From NCBI GenBank assembly GCA_030734395.1, contig JAUZTG010000003.1:496001-560000 (forward strand): DNA of 64,000 nucleotides, given 5' to 3'. Under the pieces are notes generated by a model that worked only from the letters and a program-made list of their open reading frames with translations, did not search any database and was not told the origin of the DNA. Made by a program: the position numbers and the translations under genes. This document shows, piece after piece, positions 31,926-43,502 of this stretch; the first letter of the stretch is position 1; each line of letters begins with the position of its first letter. The stretch is from Sarocladium kiliense. Its lineage: Eukaryota; Ascomycota; Sordariomycetes; Hypocreales; Sarocladiaceae.

Positions 31926-33782
31926 ATGACTGATATCAAGCAACAGGAGGCTCCTCTACGGGGCAGTCGCTTGCGTGAAACTCCTAGAGTGGGCGAGAAA
32001 GAAGTCGACGATGACTTGGAAATCACAAAGGCATCAATGCCAGGTATTGAAGAGCCTAACACTGGGCGGCGTCACCAAGAGCCACTTCCGAAGCCAGAAT
32101 CAACAACAGCTCACGATCTAGAAGCTGCCGATGAATTCGAAACCACAGCTCACAACAACATGATCACTGGCGATGACAACGATCACGTACAAGACGAGCC
32201 CAAGCCGAAGAAGAGCTTCGCCTTCAAGATGTCAATCCTGGCACTTCTCCTCATGTGCCTGATAGTCGCCCTCGACGCAACAATTCTCGCAATCGCAATT
32301 CCCATCATAACGGCGGACCTCGAAGGAACGACACTCGAGGCCTTTTGGGCAAACATCTCCTTCATCTTGGCGGTTGTGGTAACTCAGCCGATTTACACCA
32401 GCGTTTCCGATGTTATCGGTCGTCTTCCGCCTGTATATGTCTCGTTCATATTATTCAACGCAGGTGCCATCATGTTTGCCCTCGCAGATAATATGACGCT
32501 GCTCATCGCTGGGCGAGTCATTGAAGGGCTTGGAGCGGGTGGTCTGGACGTTCTGAACGAGGTCATCCTTGCCGACCTCACCACTTTGAAAGAGCGACCA
32601 CTATACCTTGGCGTCCTGGCTATACCCATTGCTGCCGGTGGTGTGTTGGGCCCTGTAGTAGGAGGTCTCCTCGCAGAGCATTCTTCGTGGCGCTGGATTG
32701 GGTGGATCAACCTTCCCCTGAGTGCCGTCAATATCGCCCTCATATTCTTCTTCATGAAGTTATCAACATCAAAGGAGTCCATGCTGAAGAGACTGGGCAG
32801 ACTAGACTGGGGCGGCCTCATGTTGTTCACTGCTGGCTGCATCTTGGTGGCAACTCCCATTGCTTGGGCTGGCGCCATGTACCCCTGGTCAAGCTGGCGC
32901 ACCATCGTACCACTTTGTATAGGCGTTGTCATCCTTGTCGTGTTCGGCTGGTATGAGGGCAAACCGAAAGAGGCAGTGTTCCCTCATCGCATCTTCAAGG
33001 TTAAAACCTCTTTGGCTTCGTTGATCGCCGGTGCTCTCCATGGCCTCGGCACATATGTCACCATCTTCTACCTGCCGCTCTACATCCAGGCCGTCTTTCA
33101 GCAGAAGCCATTGCAGTCCGCTGTGACTATCATGCCGATGCTGGCCTTCACCGTTGCGTCTGGTATTCTCGGATCTGTTGTTGTTGAGCTCACGCGAAAG
33201 TACAAGATTCTAATCCTGGTCAGCTGGGTAATGTCAAGTGTCGGAGCGGGAATCATATCACTTCTGGAGCCCGACTCTTCGCTTGCACAACGTGTCGGCT
33301 ACCAGATCCTTTTGGCCGTTGGGCAAGGGACATTATTCGTTGTGCTCATCCTGCCTATCCAGGCAAGCATCAAGGACGTGGACGACGGCGGATTAGCCGC
33401 AGGTATCCTGGTTTCCTTCCGCCTCTTCGGTGGATTGATAGGTCTTGCTGTGTGTTCGACAACCTTCAACTCGGTGTTTGCGGACCGTGTTGCTGCCCTC
33501 GGTCCCCTCCCTGAAGCTTTGGCGCCTGTTGCTGATGCAAAAGAGGCAGTTGGCTTCATCCCAGTTCTGCGGCTTTTGCAGCACGAAACTGACGAAGCCA
33601 TCTTCTCCGATGTTGTCGGGGCCTATCAGGATGCATTGCAAGCGGTCTTCTACCTCGTCGCGGGTATTGGGGCTCTTGGAATATTGAGCACGTTTTTCAT
33701 AAAGGAGCTGCCTTTGGACCGAGAGGAGCTCGGGAGGCAACAGCTAGCAGACACGGGCACGAAGACAGTATCAGCAAATTAG
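31926..33782 (+). CDS. MFS drug:H+ antiporter, DHA2 type (14 spans)
   Basis: Uninterrupted gene, about 618 residues from the ATG at 31926 (context GACATGA); in-frame ATGs at 31851 and 31890 would add up to 25 residues. A long acidic cytosolic tail precedes span 1 (MSILALLLMCLIVALDATIL), with the DHA2 motif D1 LDATI-AIAIP-I. Motif A appears as TSVSDVIGRLPPVYVSFILF and motif C as GGVLGPVVGGLLAEHSSWRW. DHA2 proteins expel fungal metabolites and toxicants, often those made by nearby clusters. Lack of introns contrasts with neighbours. Substrate unknown. Confidence 0.88.
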   Translation: MTDIKQQEAPLRGSRLRETPRVGEKEVDDDLEITKASMPGIEEPNTGRRHQEPLPKPESTTAHDLEAADEFETTAHNNMITGDDNDHVQDEPKPKKSFAFKMSILALLLMCLIVALDATILAIAIPIITADLEGTTLEAFWANISFILAVVVTQPIYTSVSDVIGRLPPVYVSFILFNAGAIMFALADNMTLLIAGRVIEGLGAGGLDVLNEVILADLTTLKERPLYLGVLAIPIAAGGVLGPVVGGLLAEHSSWRWIGWINLPLSAVNIALIFFFMKLSTSKESMLKRLGRLDWGGLMLFTAGCILVATPIAWAGAMYPWSSWRTIVPLCIGVVILVVFGWYEGKPKEAVFPHRIFKVKTSLASLIAGALHGLGTYVTIFYLPLYIQAVFQQKPLQSAVTIMPMLAFTVASGILGSVVVELTRKYKILILVSWVMSSVGAGIISLLEPDSSLAQRVGYQILLAVGQGTLFVVLILPIQASIKDVDDGGLAAGILVSFRLFGGLIGLAVCSTTFNSVFADRVAALGPLPEALAPVADAKEAVGFIPVLRLLQHETDEAIFSDVVGAYQDALQAVFYLVAGIGALGILSTFFIKELPLDREELGRQQLADTGTKTVSAN

Positions 33783-33931
33783 CTCTATGGTGACTACCCA
33801 TAGGGATCTTGGACAATAATCATGAGGCTATTGCTTAATTACGCTTGTTTAATGACGCCTCTACGAACCACGAACGACTTGATATGATTTTGCCCGTGGT
33901 GAAGCGCCCATTTTGTATCGTTCGGGACGCC

Positions 33932-35924
33932 TCACGCCTCGTCGCCCTTGACTTCGAGCTTTCCAGTGTGTGCTTCAACGAAAACCTCGGGCTTGTACTT
34001 CTTGAACTGGCGAGCAGGCAGTCGCTTGGCGAACATGACATCGAGTTCCTCGAACGAGCGATCTTTGGTTTCTGGGAGTCTAAAATAGCCCCAAATAAAG
34101 ACGCAAATTGAAGTTGAGCCCCAGATAAAACCGGTGTATCCTGAAAGATTCCATTCGGTTGGATTCATGGCGTATGGCTGGATGGCGTTCGCAACAAGGA
34201 TGGCCAGATAGTATGCTGGAGAATGGTCAGTGATGTGAATCATCGGGACTTCGGGGCAAAGAAATGCGAAACCTACCATTACGCGCCATGCAAATCGTCT
34301 TTTGTCGCAGCCGGGAACTGGAAACCTCAGCGGGAAGTGCCCAGCCCAGCTGTCCAGCCGATAACTGGAAGGCAAATGTCCAGATAAGTGTCAAGACCGC
34401 CTGCGCCATGCCAAATGAGTCGGAGTCGCCGCGAATTTGCAGAAAGCCGATGATGAAAAGGATGACTGCCATGCCCAGCATACCACCGAGGTAGTTCGTG
34501 CGCCGGCCGATATAAGGAGCAAGGCAGAACCACTGCACGAGGGCAGCGAACAGCGCCATGGCCGTGCCGCCGACGTTCAGCTTGTAGGAAGTACGGGGAT
34601 CGATGCCGACCTGCTGGAAGAAGTAGGTGGAGTTATACGCGAATTGAGAACCAGACAAGACCTGACCAGCGAAGCAGACGCAAGCGATCTCGGTACGGCG
34701 AAGCTCAGCACCTTTGAAGCAGTCCCAATATGTTGTGCCGATGGCGAGCTCCTGTTCTGCCTTGTTGGTGTGGATGATAAGAGCAAGGGCTCTGCGAGTA
34801 TCAATGGACCGACCCTCGGGGCTGTTTTGAACCTTCTTGCTGAGTAGACGGCCAACGACTTTCTCAGCCTCGGCGTACCTGCCCTTGCGAACAAGATGCC
34901 AAGGAGACTCGGGCATGAAAATGCAGGCGGGGATGAGGAAGCAGGGCCAAGTCCATTGGAGAGCCATGGGAATCCTATAGCCCCATTGGTCGCGGATGTC
35001 GACAAGTCCGCTCAAGATGCCAGCGGCTATGAGCTGTCCAATAATAAAGCACCTAAGAACAGATTAGTCAAGGTGTCTGCCGACTTAGCAGAGGCTGTTA
35101 AGCGTACATGTTTGTGTAACTGGTCAAGTAGATTCGGAGGCGAAGCGGCAGAACCTCAGAGGCGTATGCGGGAGCAGAACTGGCGAAGACACCCCATGGC
35201 AGACCGCATAGAAACCAACCCACAAGCAGCGCTGTCGTGTTTGGCGCGAAGAAGACGATGAAGATGAGGCCCGACAGGAGAACCAAGCTGTAGATCAAGG
35301 TCCTCTTCTGACCAAACCTTTGGACGAGCCATCCATTGATCAAGACACCGAAGAAAGCACCTGTTGAATCATGAGCCATTGTCTTTCGCCCGCAAAAGCC
35401 TGTGTGGTAGCGACAGTTCCACCGTGGCTAGAGAATGCAACGTACCGACACCGTGACTGTTATTCAGACCAGATTGCCATGCGGCAGTGAGCTATTCACC
35501 GACATTGTCAGCAGCCAATCCTTTCAGACCGTCGTTCAAACCCACCAACGTCCCCCCTTACCTGAGTATTTCCTCTTTCGTCCACCCGCGTGCCGTATTT
35601 GTTGGCAAATGCAGGATAGGCAAAGAAGTTACCAATCAGAATCGTATCGTATCCCTCCATGATGACACAGGTGGCGCACAGCAACGCCCAGCCAATGGCA
35701 GGATAGTAGAGCTTGATGGAACCCCAGACGCCGAGTGCAAATTCTCCCTTGGCCGCTTCTTCGGCGTATTTCGCGAGAAGAACGTCATTGTTGAGAAGGG
35801 TTTCAATTGTTACGTGCTCGTCTGCGATGTGGGCGGCGGCGTTGTCTTCGCTGCCGCTGAGGGGTTTCTCGGTGGCAGGGTCAGAGTCGGGCTGAGCTGG
35901 CACGGCTTCTGGAACGGAAGCCAT
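33932..35924 (-). CDS. MFS sugar permease, alpha-glucoside/hexose type
   Basis: Twelve-span proton symporter for sugars. Five exons. The N-terminal exon ends DERGNTQ and joins LTAAWQSGLNNSHGVGAFFG over two introns around a small exon (about 35445-35490). Then GWLVQRFGQKRTLIYSLVLL; intron 3 splits the Met of TNMCFIIGQLIAAGIL; intron 4 joins CMARN to AYYLAILVANAIQPYAMNP. Signature motifs: the PESPWHLVRKGR element after span 6 and PETKDRSFEELD at the end. The WNLSGYTGFIWG ending resembles maltose/alpha-glucoside permeases. The start MASVPEA (35924) is preferred to an in-frame ATG at 35948. Lies in the same direction as and downstream of the XlnR-like gene, which suggests but does not prove control by it. 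Confidence 0.86.
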
Positions 35925-37548
35925 GGCGAGAAAGGCCAGACGTATCAATCTTTATCTTCAAGAAAGAAGAATGTGAGCAGAGCAACCAAAATGAAAGCAG
36001 CTCTCCTTCGCCAAGTCCAAGTTCCTCGGCAGAGTCGCTCGAGACAGAGCCGCAGCCATGGACAAAAGACCGGACCAGCACAACTTTATAGACACCCTTT
36101 CCTTGGAACAAACCCCGTCACGATCCTACTTTCCTGGCCCCCCGTGGGGTAAATACCAGCTCCACCACAAAGACAAGTGACAGTCCGGGGTCTTGGAGCT
36201 TGTTGGATGGGGGTGTGCCTCTGGGCGAGGCCATGTGACTGGACCGCAAGATCCCACTGCTGAACTGCCAGCAAGTTTCCAGCGGGGTAAGGGAGGGCTT
36301 GCTTGGACGGACAAACATCACCGCCCTGGCAAAGAGAACGTGGCTCGTGAGAAAGTGGATTCCATCGGCAAAATAGATGGTACGAGGTGGCTCCGGTTAT
36401 TAACACCCTTGCGTTATTGGTTGGAATACTCCCTCGGAATATCCACAATAGTTTTGGCTGCGCTGAGCTTCGATGGGGTCTTGGATATTCTCTTGACTAT
36501 CACCTTGATCATACCACGAGGGTGGAGAATATCGCGACGGCTTACATGACTGCCGGGGGACGGCGTTGTTGGCTCTTTTGCCCTTGGCGTGAGGAGAAGG
36601 GCTTCCGTCGGGAGTCTGAGTGGGGATGTGTCTTTTGAATCAACATGGACTGTTCGCTTAGGAGTTGGATGTTCCCCAAGAGTCTGAAGGTGTTAGTCCG
36701 GGATGGCAAGCAGGGTGATGTCGACCTCGGACTATGTCCAATGAGCGATTGATTTGTGATACTCAGCTTTACTCGAAGAGAAGATCCAACATATCACTGA
36801 CCAAGAAACTCCCGGACATGGTATGGTGAAGTCCTCTGATGTGAGACAGAGAGCAGTCCTTAGTCGTCAACCCCAGATGTCTCATGCAGGTAAGCTTCTG
36901 CGTTGGTTCTCAGTTCCTGCACTCCAATCAAATCACCCAATGTAGTTCAGATCTTCCTACCAAGCCTTGCGAGTTACGAGCCGTCGGAACAAAGCGAAGC
37001 AGCAGGAGGACAATCATCAGGTCCCTGCCCAGAAACTGCACTAGGACTGCAACTCGTACACGCACCTCTCATATGTTTCACTTCATGCTTGCCCATCGAA
37101 AGAAGTCCCGACACACAGTCGTCTTGCCAAGCTTCCCGATTGACCCGGGATTGTCACATCGCGTGAGCAGCGTCACATCACTTATGGTTCAGGAATAAGC
37201 GAAGTAATGCAGCTGCATTGCCGCCACGGAACTCAAACCCCAGTGCCTTGCATGCGCACAAATGGTATTCTAGGCCAAGAGTCGAGCGAGACCAGTATTG
37301 CGTGTATCTTCACTGGTTTCATCTCCATATGCTTCATGTTCGTCCGATGAAAGGCAGTTTAGATAAAGTTGGGGATCAGAATGATTCTTTGTAATCGAAC
37401 ATGTGTATCGCTTTTGGGTATAGACGTGTACAAATCCCCAGATAAATGCAATTCGCTCCAGCCCCTTGTCGTACATCATCGTCAAACACGCTTATGAAAC
37501 AATACATCGCCCCTGCCATGCCTCGCTGCAGTATGTGCTTCGCTTGGT
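35925..37548. other. 1.6-kb intergenic region, sugar-permease promoter
   Basis: The left part is the permease promoter with three candidate CreA boxes (next entry). The right part is the 3' region of the XlnR-like gene. No convincing gene. Confidence 0.5.
36144..36287 (+). promoter_or_regulatory. three candidate CreA/Mig1 repressor sites
   Basis: SYGGRG matches on one strand: GTGGGG (36144-36149), CCGGGG (36185-36190) and GCGGGG (36282-36287), 220-360 bp before the sugar-permease ATG. Clustering suggests glucose repression; single sites occur often by chance. Confidence 0.35.
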
Positions 37549-40313
37549 TTACAATCCAAGGCCTCGCCCACCAGGAGACCACCTAAACAACTTGATGATC
37601 CGCTCATTCAGAGATGTCATCTCGCGCGTTATCGCGGACGGACCATATTGAATGCCTTCAATCGCCGATAACAGAAGTTTCCGATTCTTTCGCTAAAAAT
37701 TTGTCAGCCTCAACATCGCGCTATTACACCCGGACATCGCATGGTTCTTACCTGATATTCAGCATGAAGTGTCGCCACACTCGCCTCATGCGCTCTCACT
37801 GTGATCTTGCAAGCCTTGAGCACCTGAGTACTAGCGCGCTGCATGTCCTTGCTTGCTGCAACAAGCAGAGGATAGGAGCCCTGGACGAGGAAGATACCCA
37901 TGAGGAAAGGGTTGAACTTCAGCTCGTGATCATGGCTAAGGACATTTTGGAGCGCCTCGGCGGCTTGAGTCGCACACGAGAGGACAACGCTGTCATTTGC
38001 CGATGTTGCAGGCGACGTATCCATGCGTGATCGTTCAGCTCCATCCCCATGTTCACTGAGAGCAGTGAGAAGATCCCACTCGCTGTGTAAGAGCACACCA
38101 AGGATGTGATAGAAGTAGTGGCCATAGGTCACCATAAGCCTCTGATAGCGCAGTCGAGTAGGAGCCATTGATTCGGAGGGAGAGGCGCCCATCTGCCCCT
38201 GGCTAGGAATGTCCCAGTCTTTGCCTCGAGCTGGAATCGCAAGCCGATCGAGAGTGGATTTGAAGGTCTCTAATTGTCGATTGATCTCCTGTTCGAAGAT
38301 CTGGCCAATCTCCTTGGCTCGAAGATTCCGATAATGGGGCTGGCTCATGAGCTGGCGTGCATCAATGATTTGCCCCAGGATAAATGCGAAGGGGATGAAG
38401 AGCCCGAAAATTCCAGGTCCAACGCATTCTGCACTCGGTCCTCTTGGTCGGTCCTGTGATGAAAGTCCAGGCATGACCGGTGTGCCGCTGATATCGGAAT
38501 GAGAGGTACTTCGTCTAAAAGCTGTCGTTGACCAGTATGCACCAGCCTGCCATGATCCATCGTCTAGAGGCCATTGAAGATCCTGGCAATCCGAGTCGCG
38601 CAGCGCAAGAGGGCTATTGTAGCAAATGGCCATGTGACGGTCTAAGACGTACAAACACCACCATACACGCCTTCGCTCTTCTTGCTCCTCCACGCCGGCA
38701 TGCACCTGAGGCGCACCATCATCTTCAGTGATTGTATTGTCAACCATGCCGATAGGAGAAGTGCCATCTGCACCAGTAGCTGAAGATGACACTGGTTGAT
38801 GGACTTGTGAGTCTTGACTTAGCCGCGAACGTACCGCGTCGAAAGGAGCATCAGCACCTGGCTGAGAACCACCTTGACTGGCAGATCTTGTGTGGTGCGA
38901 TGGAATCGGCGGTAGCTCGAGATTGAGCTTCAGCTCCTTGGCCAGCTGCACTGCAGTATGCCACCAATGCGATCCGACCGACTTGGACTCAGCAGCAGAA
39001 CTGATAACAGCGAGGTGCATATACGCAATCACGTCGTCGATCGTCCGCGTAGCTGCGAGCACCGATAGACTTTGCGAGCTTCCCACAAGACGCCTCTCCC
39101 GCGCAATGACCAACTTTTCTCCAGGTGTCGTGCCGTGGGGGAATCGTGAAGAAGGCGGATTGGAACTCAAGAGGGTGACTGTGATCTCAAAGAGTCCCTG
39201 ACAGAGTCGGTGACGAGCAGTCGGCGCACTACCAAAGAACGGCATCTCTACCGTTTGCGCGGCAACGAGGAGCATGCTTGAAAGAAGCGCAGGCTTGCAA
39301 TCCCGATACGAAGTGGTAGACAAGAATGACTGCTTGCGAAGGACATGAGTGAGGATGAAGGGGGATGAGGCATAGGCATCATGGTCGCTGAATGTGCTGA
39401 AGTAGCCCTCGAGCAGCTTGCAGGCGAGAGCTGGTGATATCTGATGCGAGCAAAATGGTAGAAGGGGAATAATAACGGGATACTCGATATCAACGGGTTC
39501 CTTGAGAGTTTGAGGACCGGAGCGCTCTGAGCGTGGTGTTCGTGATCTCAAGCTGCCTTGCCCGCCAATGTCGCCTCTCGAGAATCCATGAGATGGTAAG
39601 CGACCTCCCGAATATCCAGGTGTCTGCCCTCCAAAAACTGTTCTGTCAGGGTACGCTGCATGCGCCTCTGTTGGAAAGCCTTGCCAGGCCGGGTTGATGT
39701 ATTCATCGAGATACGGCGGCAGAGTGCTGACTCCGCTGCCATCTAGATGCCCAAAGAGCTGCGGCTCATAATTGTTGAAGGCATCGAAGCCGCCTCGTTG
39801 GCCAGGCTCAGCCGGCGCCTGAGGAACTGGAATGTTGAGCAACGGCCGGCTGTTGACCAAGCCGGTTGGCAGTGTGCCCTGGATGTCATCGCCAGCAATT
39901 TGTTGTCCAGGCTGCGTCGCACCCTCATCCTCCTCCTCCTCGTCCTCGTCTCGCGCAGCGGCTGACGCACTCCTCATGCCGGCTCGCATAGCCGGCTCCG
40001 AAGACACGGCTGCACCAGCGGGACGGGGCCACGGGTGGCGGCCAAGTAACGGCGGCGTGGCCCTCCGCTTCTTCCTCCCATTGCGGCGACTCTTCCGATC
40101 GAATGTGCAGGCGACCTGATATGCGATGCAGCGCGAGCACGGGCTGATGCCATCGCACTTGGTGCGAATCTGGTTGCAGTGGTCGCAGGCCTTGGTGACG
40201 CGCTGTCGCTCCTTCTGGGCGCCCGCGCCGCCGCCTGTGCCGGTGCTGGTCGCTGCAGTGCCACTGCTCGTATTGCTCTGGTCAACCGGCGGTGCGTCGC
40301 CCTCGGCCGACAT
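37549..40313 (-). CDS. Zn2Cys6 transcription factor, XlnR/AraR-like
   Basis: Large nuclear regulator, about 905 residues in two exons. The zinc cluster is C43-x2-C46-x6-C53-x5-C59-x2-C62-x6-C69 with the XlnR-like phrasing ACDHCNQIRTKCDG followed by a basic RRNGRKKRR stretch. The middle homology domain starts EYPVIIPLLPFCSHQISPAL; EEQEERRRVWWCLYVLDRHM is the fungal_trans core. The unspliced frame would stop at 37710, but a donor at CAG/GTAAGA and an acceptor TTTTTAG join YQ to RKNRKLLLSAI and end with LFRWSPGGRGLGL, which matches the RW-x-GxGxGL-L tail of XlnR proteins. It is a paralogue rather than XlnR itself (finger differs). Likely regulates carbohydrate use; target genes are unknown. Confidence 0.82.
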
Positions 40314-43300
40314 GGCTGGTTGGGCCTGGCGGTGTCTTGATAGCCGAGACTGTGTGTTGTGGCGTCGTGTCTGGTGGGTTGGAGAAGCAGAAGTGAAGTT
40401 CGGCTTTCGAACCGGCTCTCAAACAAAGGAGGAGATTGGGGGCCCTGTCCCAATGGAGGCTCCCTCCGCTCTCCAGGAAGGGATAATAGCCGACAACGGA
40501 CGGGCTCAGCGCTGGGGCCGACGACGGAGGTGAGTGGCTGTCACCGCGCGGGTACCTTAGGTAGGCTGTTGGGCTGTGGCCGGTGGCCGGTGGGAAAAAA
40601 AAAGGTGGTCGCGTGCTCTGGGCTGATCTGGTCCGGTCTGGTCTGGCAGTTACCTGTGCTTGTGGCGCGCGATCAACTTTTAGGCTTGATCCTCGCGACT
40701 GGTCCAATTGCTCGTCGCCTGATGCCTGGGCTTGTCTGTCGGAGGACGGCGTAGCAGCCACCCGCAGACCCTTGAGTCGATTCACCTGGGCCCTCCTACG
40801 GGCAACTTCCGCGCTGCTGCGCTGAGAGATTCCCCATGCTCTTGGCGACTAGATGCGACATACATGGCACACGGCTGACATCGAGGCGTCGCTGCGGAAA
40901 ATCCCGCTCTTCTATATGAAGCCTCGACTCCAGATGCTGATTTTATTCTTTGCACAGGGACGCGTCAACGTTTGAAGCGACTACCCTGAACCATTGGAAT
41001 CGGGTTGCGTGGCCATGACGACGACTATGGGGCTGGTAACGGTCTTCTTCACCAAACTAAACCCTGAAACGAACGATCAATCGATAGCTACTGGAATGGC
41101 ATGGTCCTATTCATCTAGGGCAGATCGCGCGGCAATTGACTGCGAGACATGTCTAACCTTCCTCAGGCGCCTAAGCCCTGCCTCTAGCCAAGAACGTAAC
41201 CGGCATATCCACAGCTTGTCTTACATCTAAGATACTGGCACATGGTATTCCCCCGTCCATCCAATGACAATGATGAATTGAAGCCACAGTTCAGGTGGCC
41301 CTACAAGAGGAAATGAACCGCCCAATGAATAGGGAACTCACAAAGCTCACCATGTCGACTCCTGGGATACTCCTTCGAGGCCAGGAGCTGTTTCAAGACG
41401 ATTCATCGAGACCATGCTCCGGAGCCAGTCCCACTCATCATCGTGGCGCGCGAAGAAACCAACGAGAGCATTACTCGTTTTATCTCCCGAGCGGCCCAGG
41501 ACCACCTATCCGAGAGGGACCCCTAGTCGTAGGTCGGGACGGCCTTATTGGTCGAGAACTCGACGGCATTCTTAGTGTCGCAGTTAGCCTGCTGGGGACG
41601 ATAGGGTTGCGTAACCTTCGGAGCCGGGGATGTCACTTCTTTCGCCTGTTCATTCCATGCAAGCTTGATGTTTGGCAACTCCTTGCGGACGGAGGGCCAC
41701 CCAGTCCTCGTGGCTGAGTTACTCTATTGGTGCCGATTGCCGCCGATCAGGCACGATGCTGGCGCCAAGACGGGATTAAAGGCATTTATCCTTGCATCAA
41801 CGCGTGGTTGTGCCTGTCATTCTGCCCTTTTTGACATATTAGTGTAAGTATAGTGTACTGGTATGAGCGAGTCATTGAAACTACTTCCCAAAGGGTAGAG
41901 CAGTCTTTCGTCTGCATGATCATAAGTCTGGCATGGCCGCTCCCTGATCCCCAGGGTCGGTACGACATCCTCCAACCAGCTCCAAGGTGACATGTGAAAA
42001 GCGGTGATGTGGTTGCATCTTGCGTGTCAGATCTGTTTCTCCGTCCAATTGGCCTGTGGCTGATCAGAGCGATGTCCCCTGAATTCTAGAAATGGCATAG
42101 CTGATCTTCTCCTTAATATCACGGAGACGGTGTAGCTCAGCCTGGTGTCCTCCCTTCGGCGTCAGGCCGAACTAAACAGTCGTTGGTGGCGGCAAACTCT
42201 TCACACCAGACATGCGGACACAGGATCTCATGAAGCAAGGGGTGCCATTGTGCCCACAAGCACCTCGCCCCCTGACTTGAAGTCCTTCGCGAGAACCGTC
42301 CGGCCCTTGGACTCCGTGGCTGCGAGTCAGATGTTCTCACAGCCATCTATTAGGCCCTTGATAAAGCTTTTATAGTAGCCATCACATGCGTAAGAGGACA
42401 AGAAGATGAGCTAAGCGGCAATCAAGGAGGCCGCCAGTTGGTCAAAATCGCTGCGGCTGTCGCAGTGGCACCGATCGTAGGCATAGCGTCGGCTATGTGG
42501 TCCCGAAGGTCACTGCCGGCACCACCACACAGAGCTTCGGAGATGTACATACCGCCGAGATAACACCTAGCAGCCTATGTTTGACACGATCTGATTACTT
42601 GCCAGAGGTGGGTCATTTACTACGCATGGCAGGAAAAAGACAATCATCTGAGGGCTGCCCCGTACCAAGATTCAGGAACTCCTTCTTCACAATCAAAACC
42701 CTCATTGTCCTCCTTGACAATCTCGAATTAAGCAATCCTCGGCTTTAAACGAAGACAACACAGCTCTGCGTCACTTGACTGGCCAGAGGCTCGGTGCCAG
42801 GTCGTGCATGATACGTTGGCGGCGTGTGAATCCACCAGGAGCATCGGTGACGCGCGTTGCGCACTCCGTAATTTCATAAGGCATACTGAGAAACTGGGCT
42901 TTTTTTCATATCCTCTCAGAATGCTGAGAGGAAGCAGAATTTTCGAAGCCAGGCAATTGAAGTACCGAATTCACTCGCTTCGATTTCTCTGAACTGCTTG
43001 AGAGGGGCGTCCAGGGCAAGCACTCCCAAGGCTGCGCGTCAACTTAGGACCGTGGTCCATTGCTGTGAAGTTGATGTTCCATGAAATACATGCGGGGTGT
43101 ACCTGAGAGTGGATGGCCTCGGTTAGTGGATGAGGATCTTGTTGAACGCGTCGCCTATTCCTTGTCCCCCCCCCCCTGAGACTCAGATCTTCCTGCTTTA
43201 CAACATCTCCCCTGAGCGGAAATGTAACCCAATACCCTTAGACCAAAGATTATCGGGGCCAAGGATATTAGATTGAGTACGACGCGCATCAGAGTCTCTA

Positions 43301-43502
43301 ATTTACCAGGACGTAGAGAGGATAGCGTTGATAAATTGAAGTACAATTTCAGCCAGCCCAGGGCGCCATCTCGACGTCGCGATTGGGTGAACATACCTAC
43401 AACGCGTAGATTATGGCCTCCTTTTGATGATTCACACGAGAGGCAAGAACATATCCCGTCAATAAAAGACAGCTTCAATGCAGCTTACTACTCAAGAGTC
43501 CG
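40314..43502. other. 3.2-kb gene-poor interval
   Basis: The left ~700 bp is the promoter/leader of the XlnR-like gene (GGCCGGT repeats and a 9-A run near 40575-40604). The rest has no intact gene. Minus-strand segments between about 41400 and 42740 read like protein but are interrupted by stops; see the pseudogene entry. An 11-C run lies at 43166-43176. Confidence 0.5.
42060..42740 (-). pseudogene. possible decayed gene, unidentified
   Basis: Several minus-strand stretches have protein-like composition without a continuous frame. Around 42640-42720: FEIVKEDNEGFDCEEGVPES. Around 42420-42560: YISEALCGGAGSDLRDHIAD running on to AAAILTNWRPP. Around 42240-42390: GYYKSFIKGLIDGCENI, a stop, then ESKGRTVLAKDFKSGGEVLV, which loosely recalls the start of a SET domain (GRxxxAxxxxxxGE). 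They could be exons of an intact small-exon gene or remnants of a dead one. I could not build a complete model and do not recognise a family with confidence. Confidence 0.25.

Noticed and set aside
42129..42145. GGTGTAGCTCAG, resembling a tRNA D-arm
   Set aside because: No anticodon or T-arm follows and no acceptor stem can be paired.
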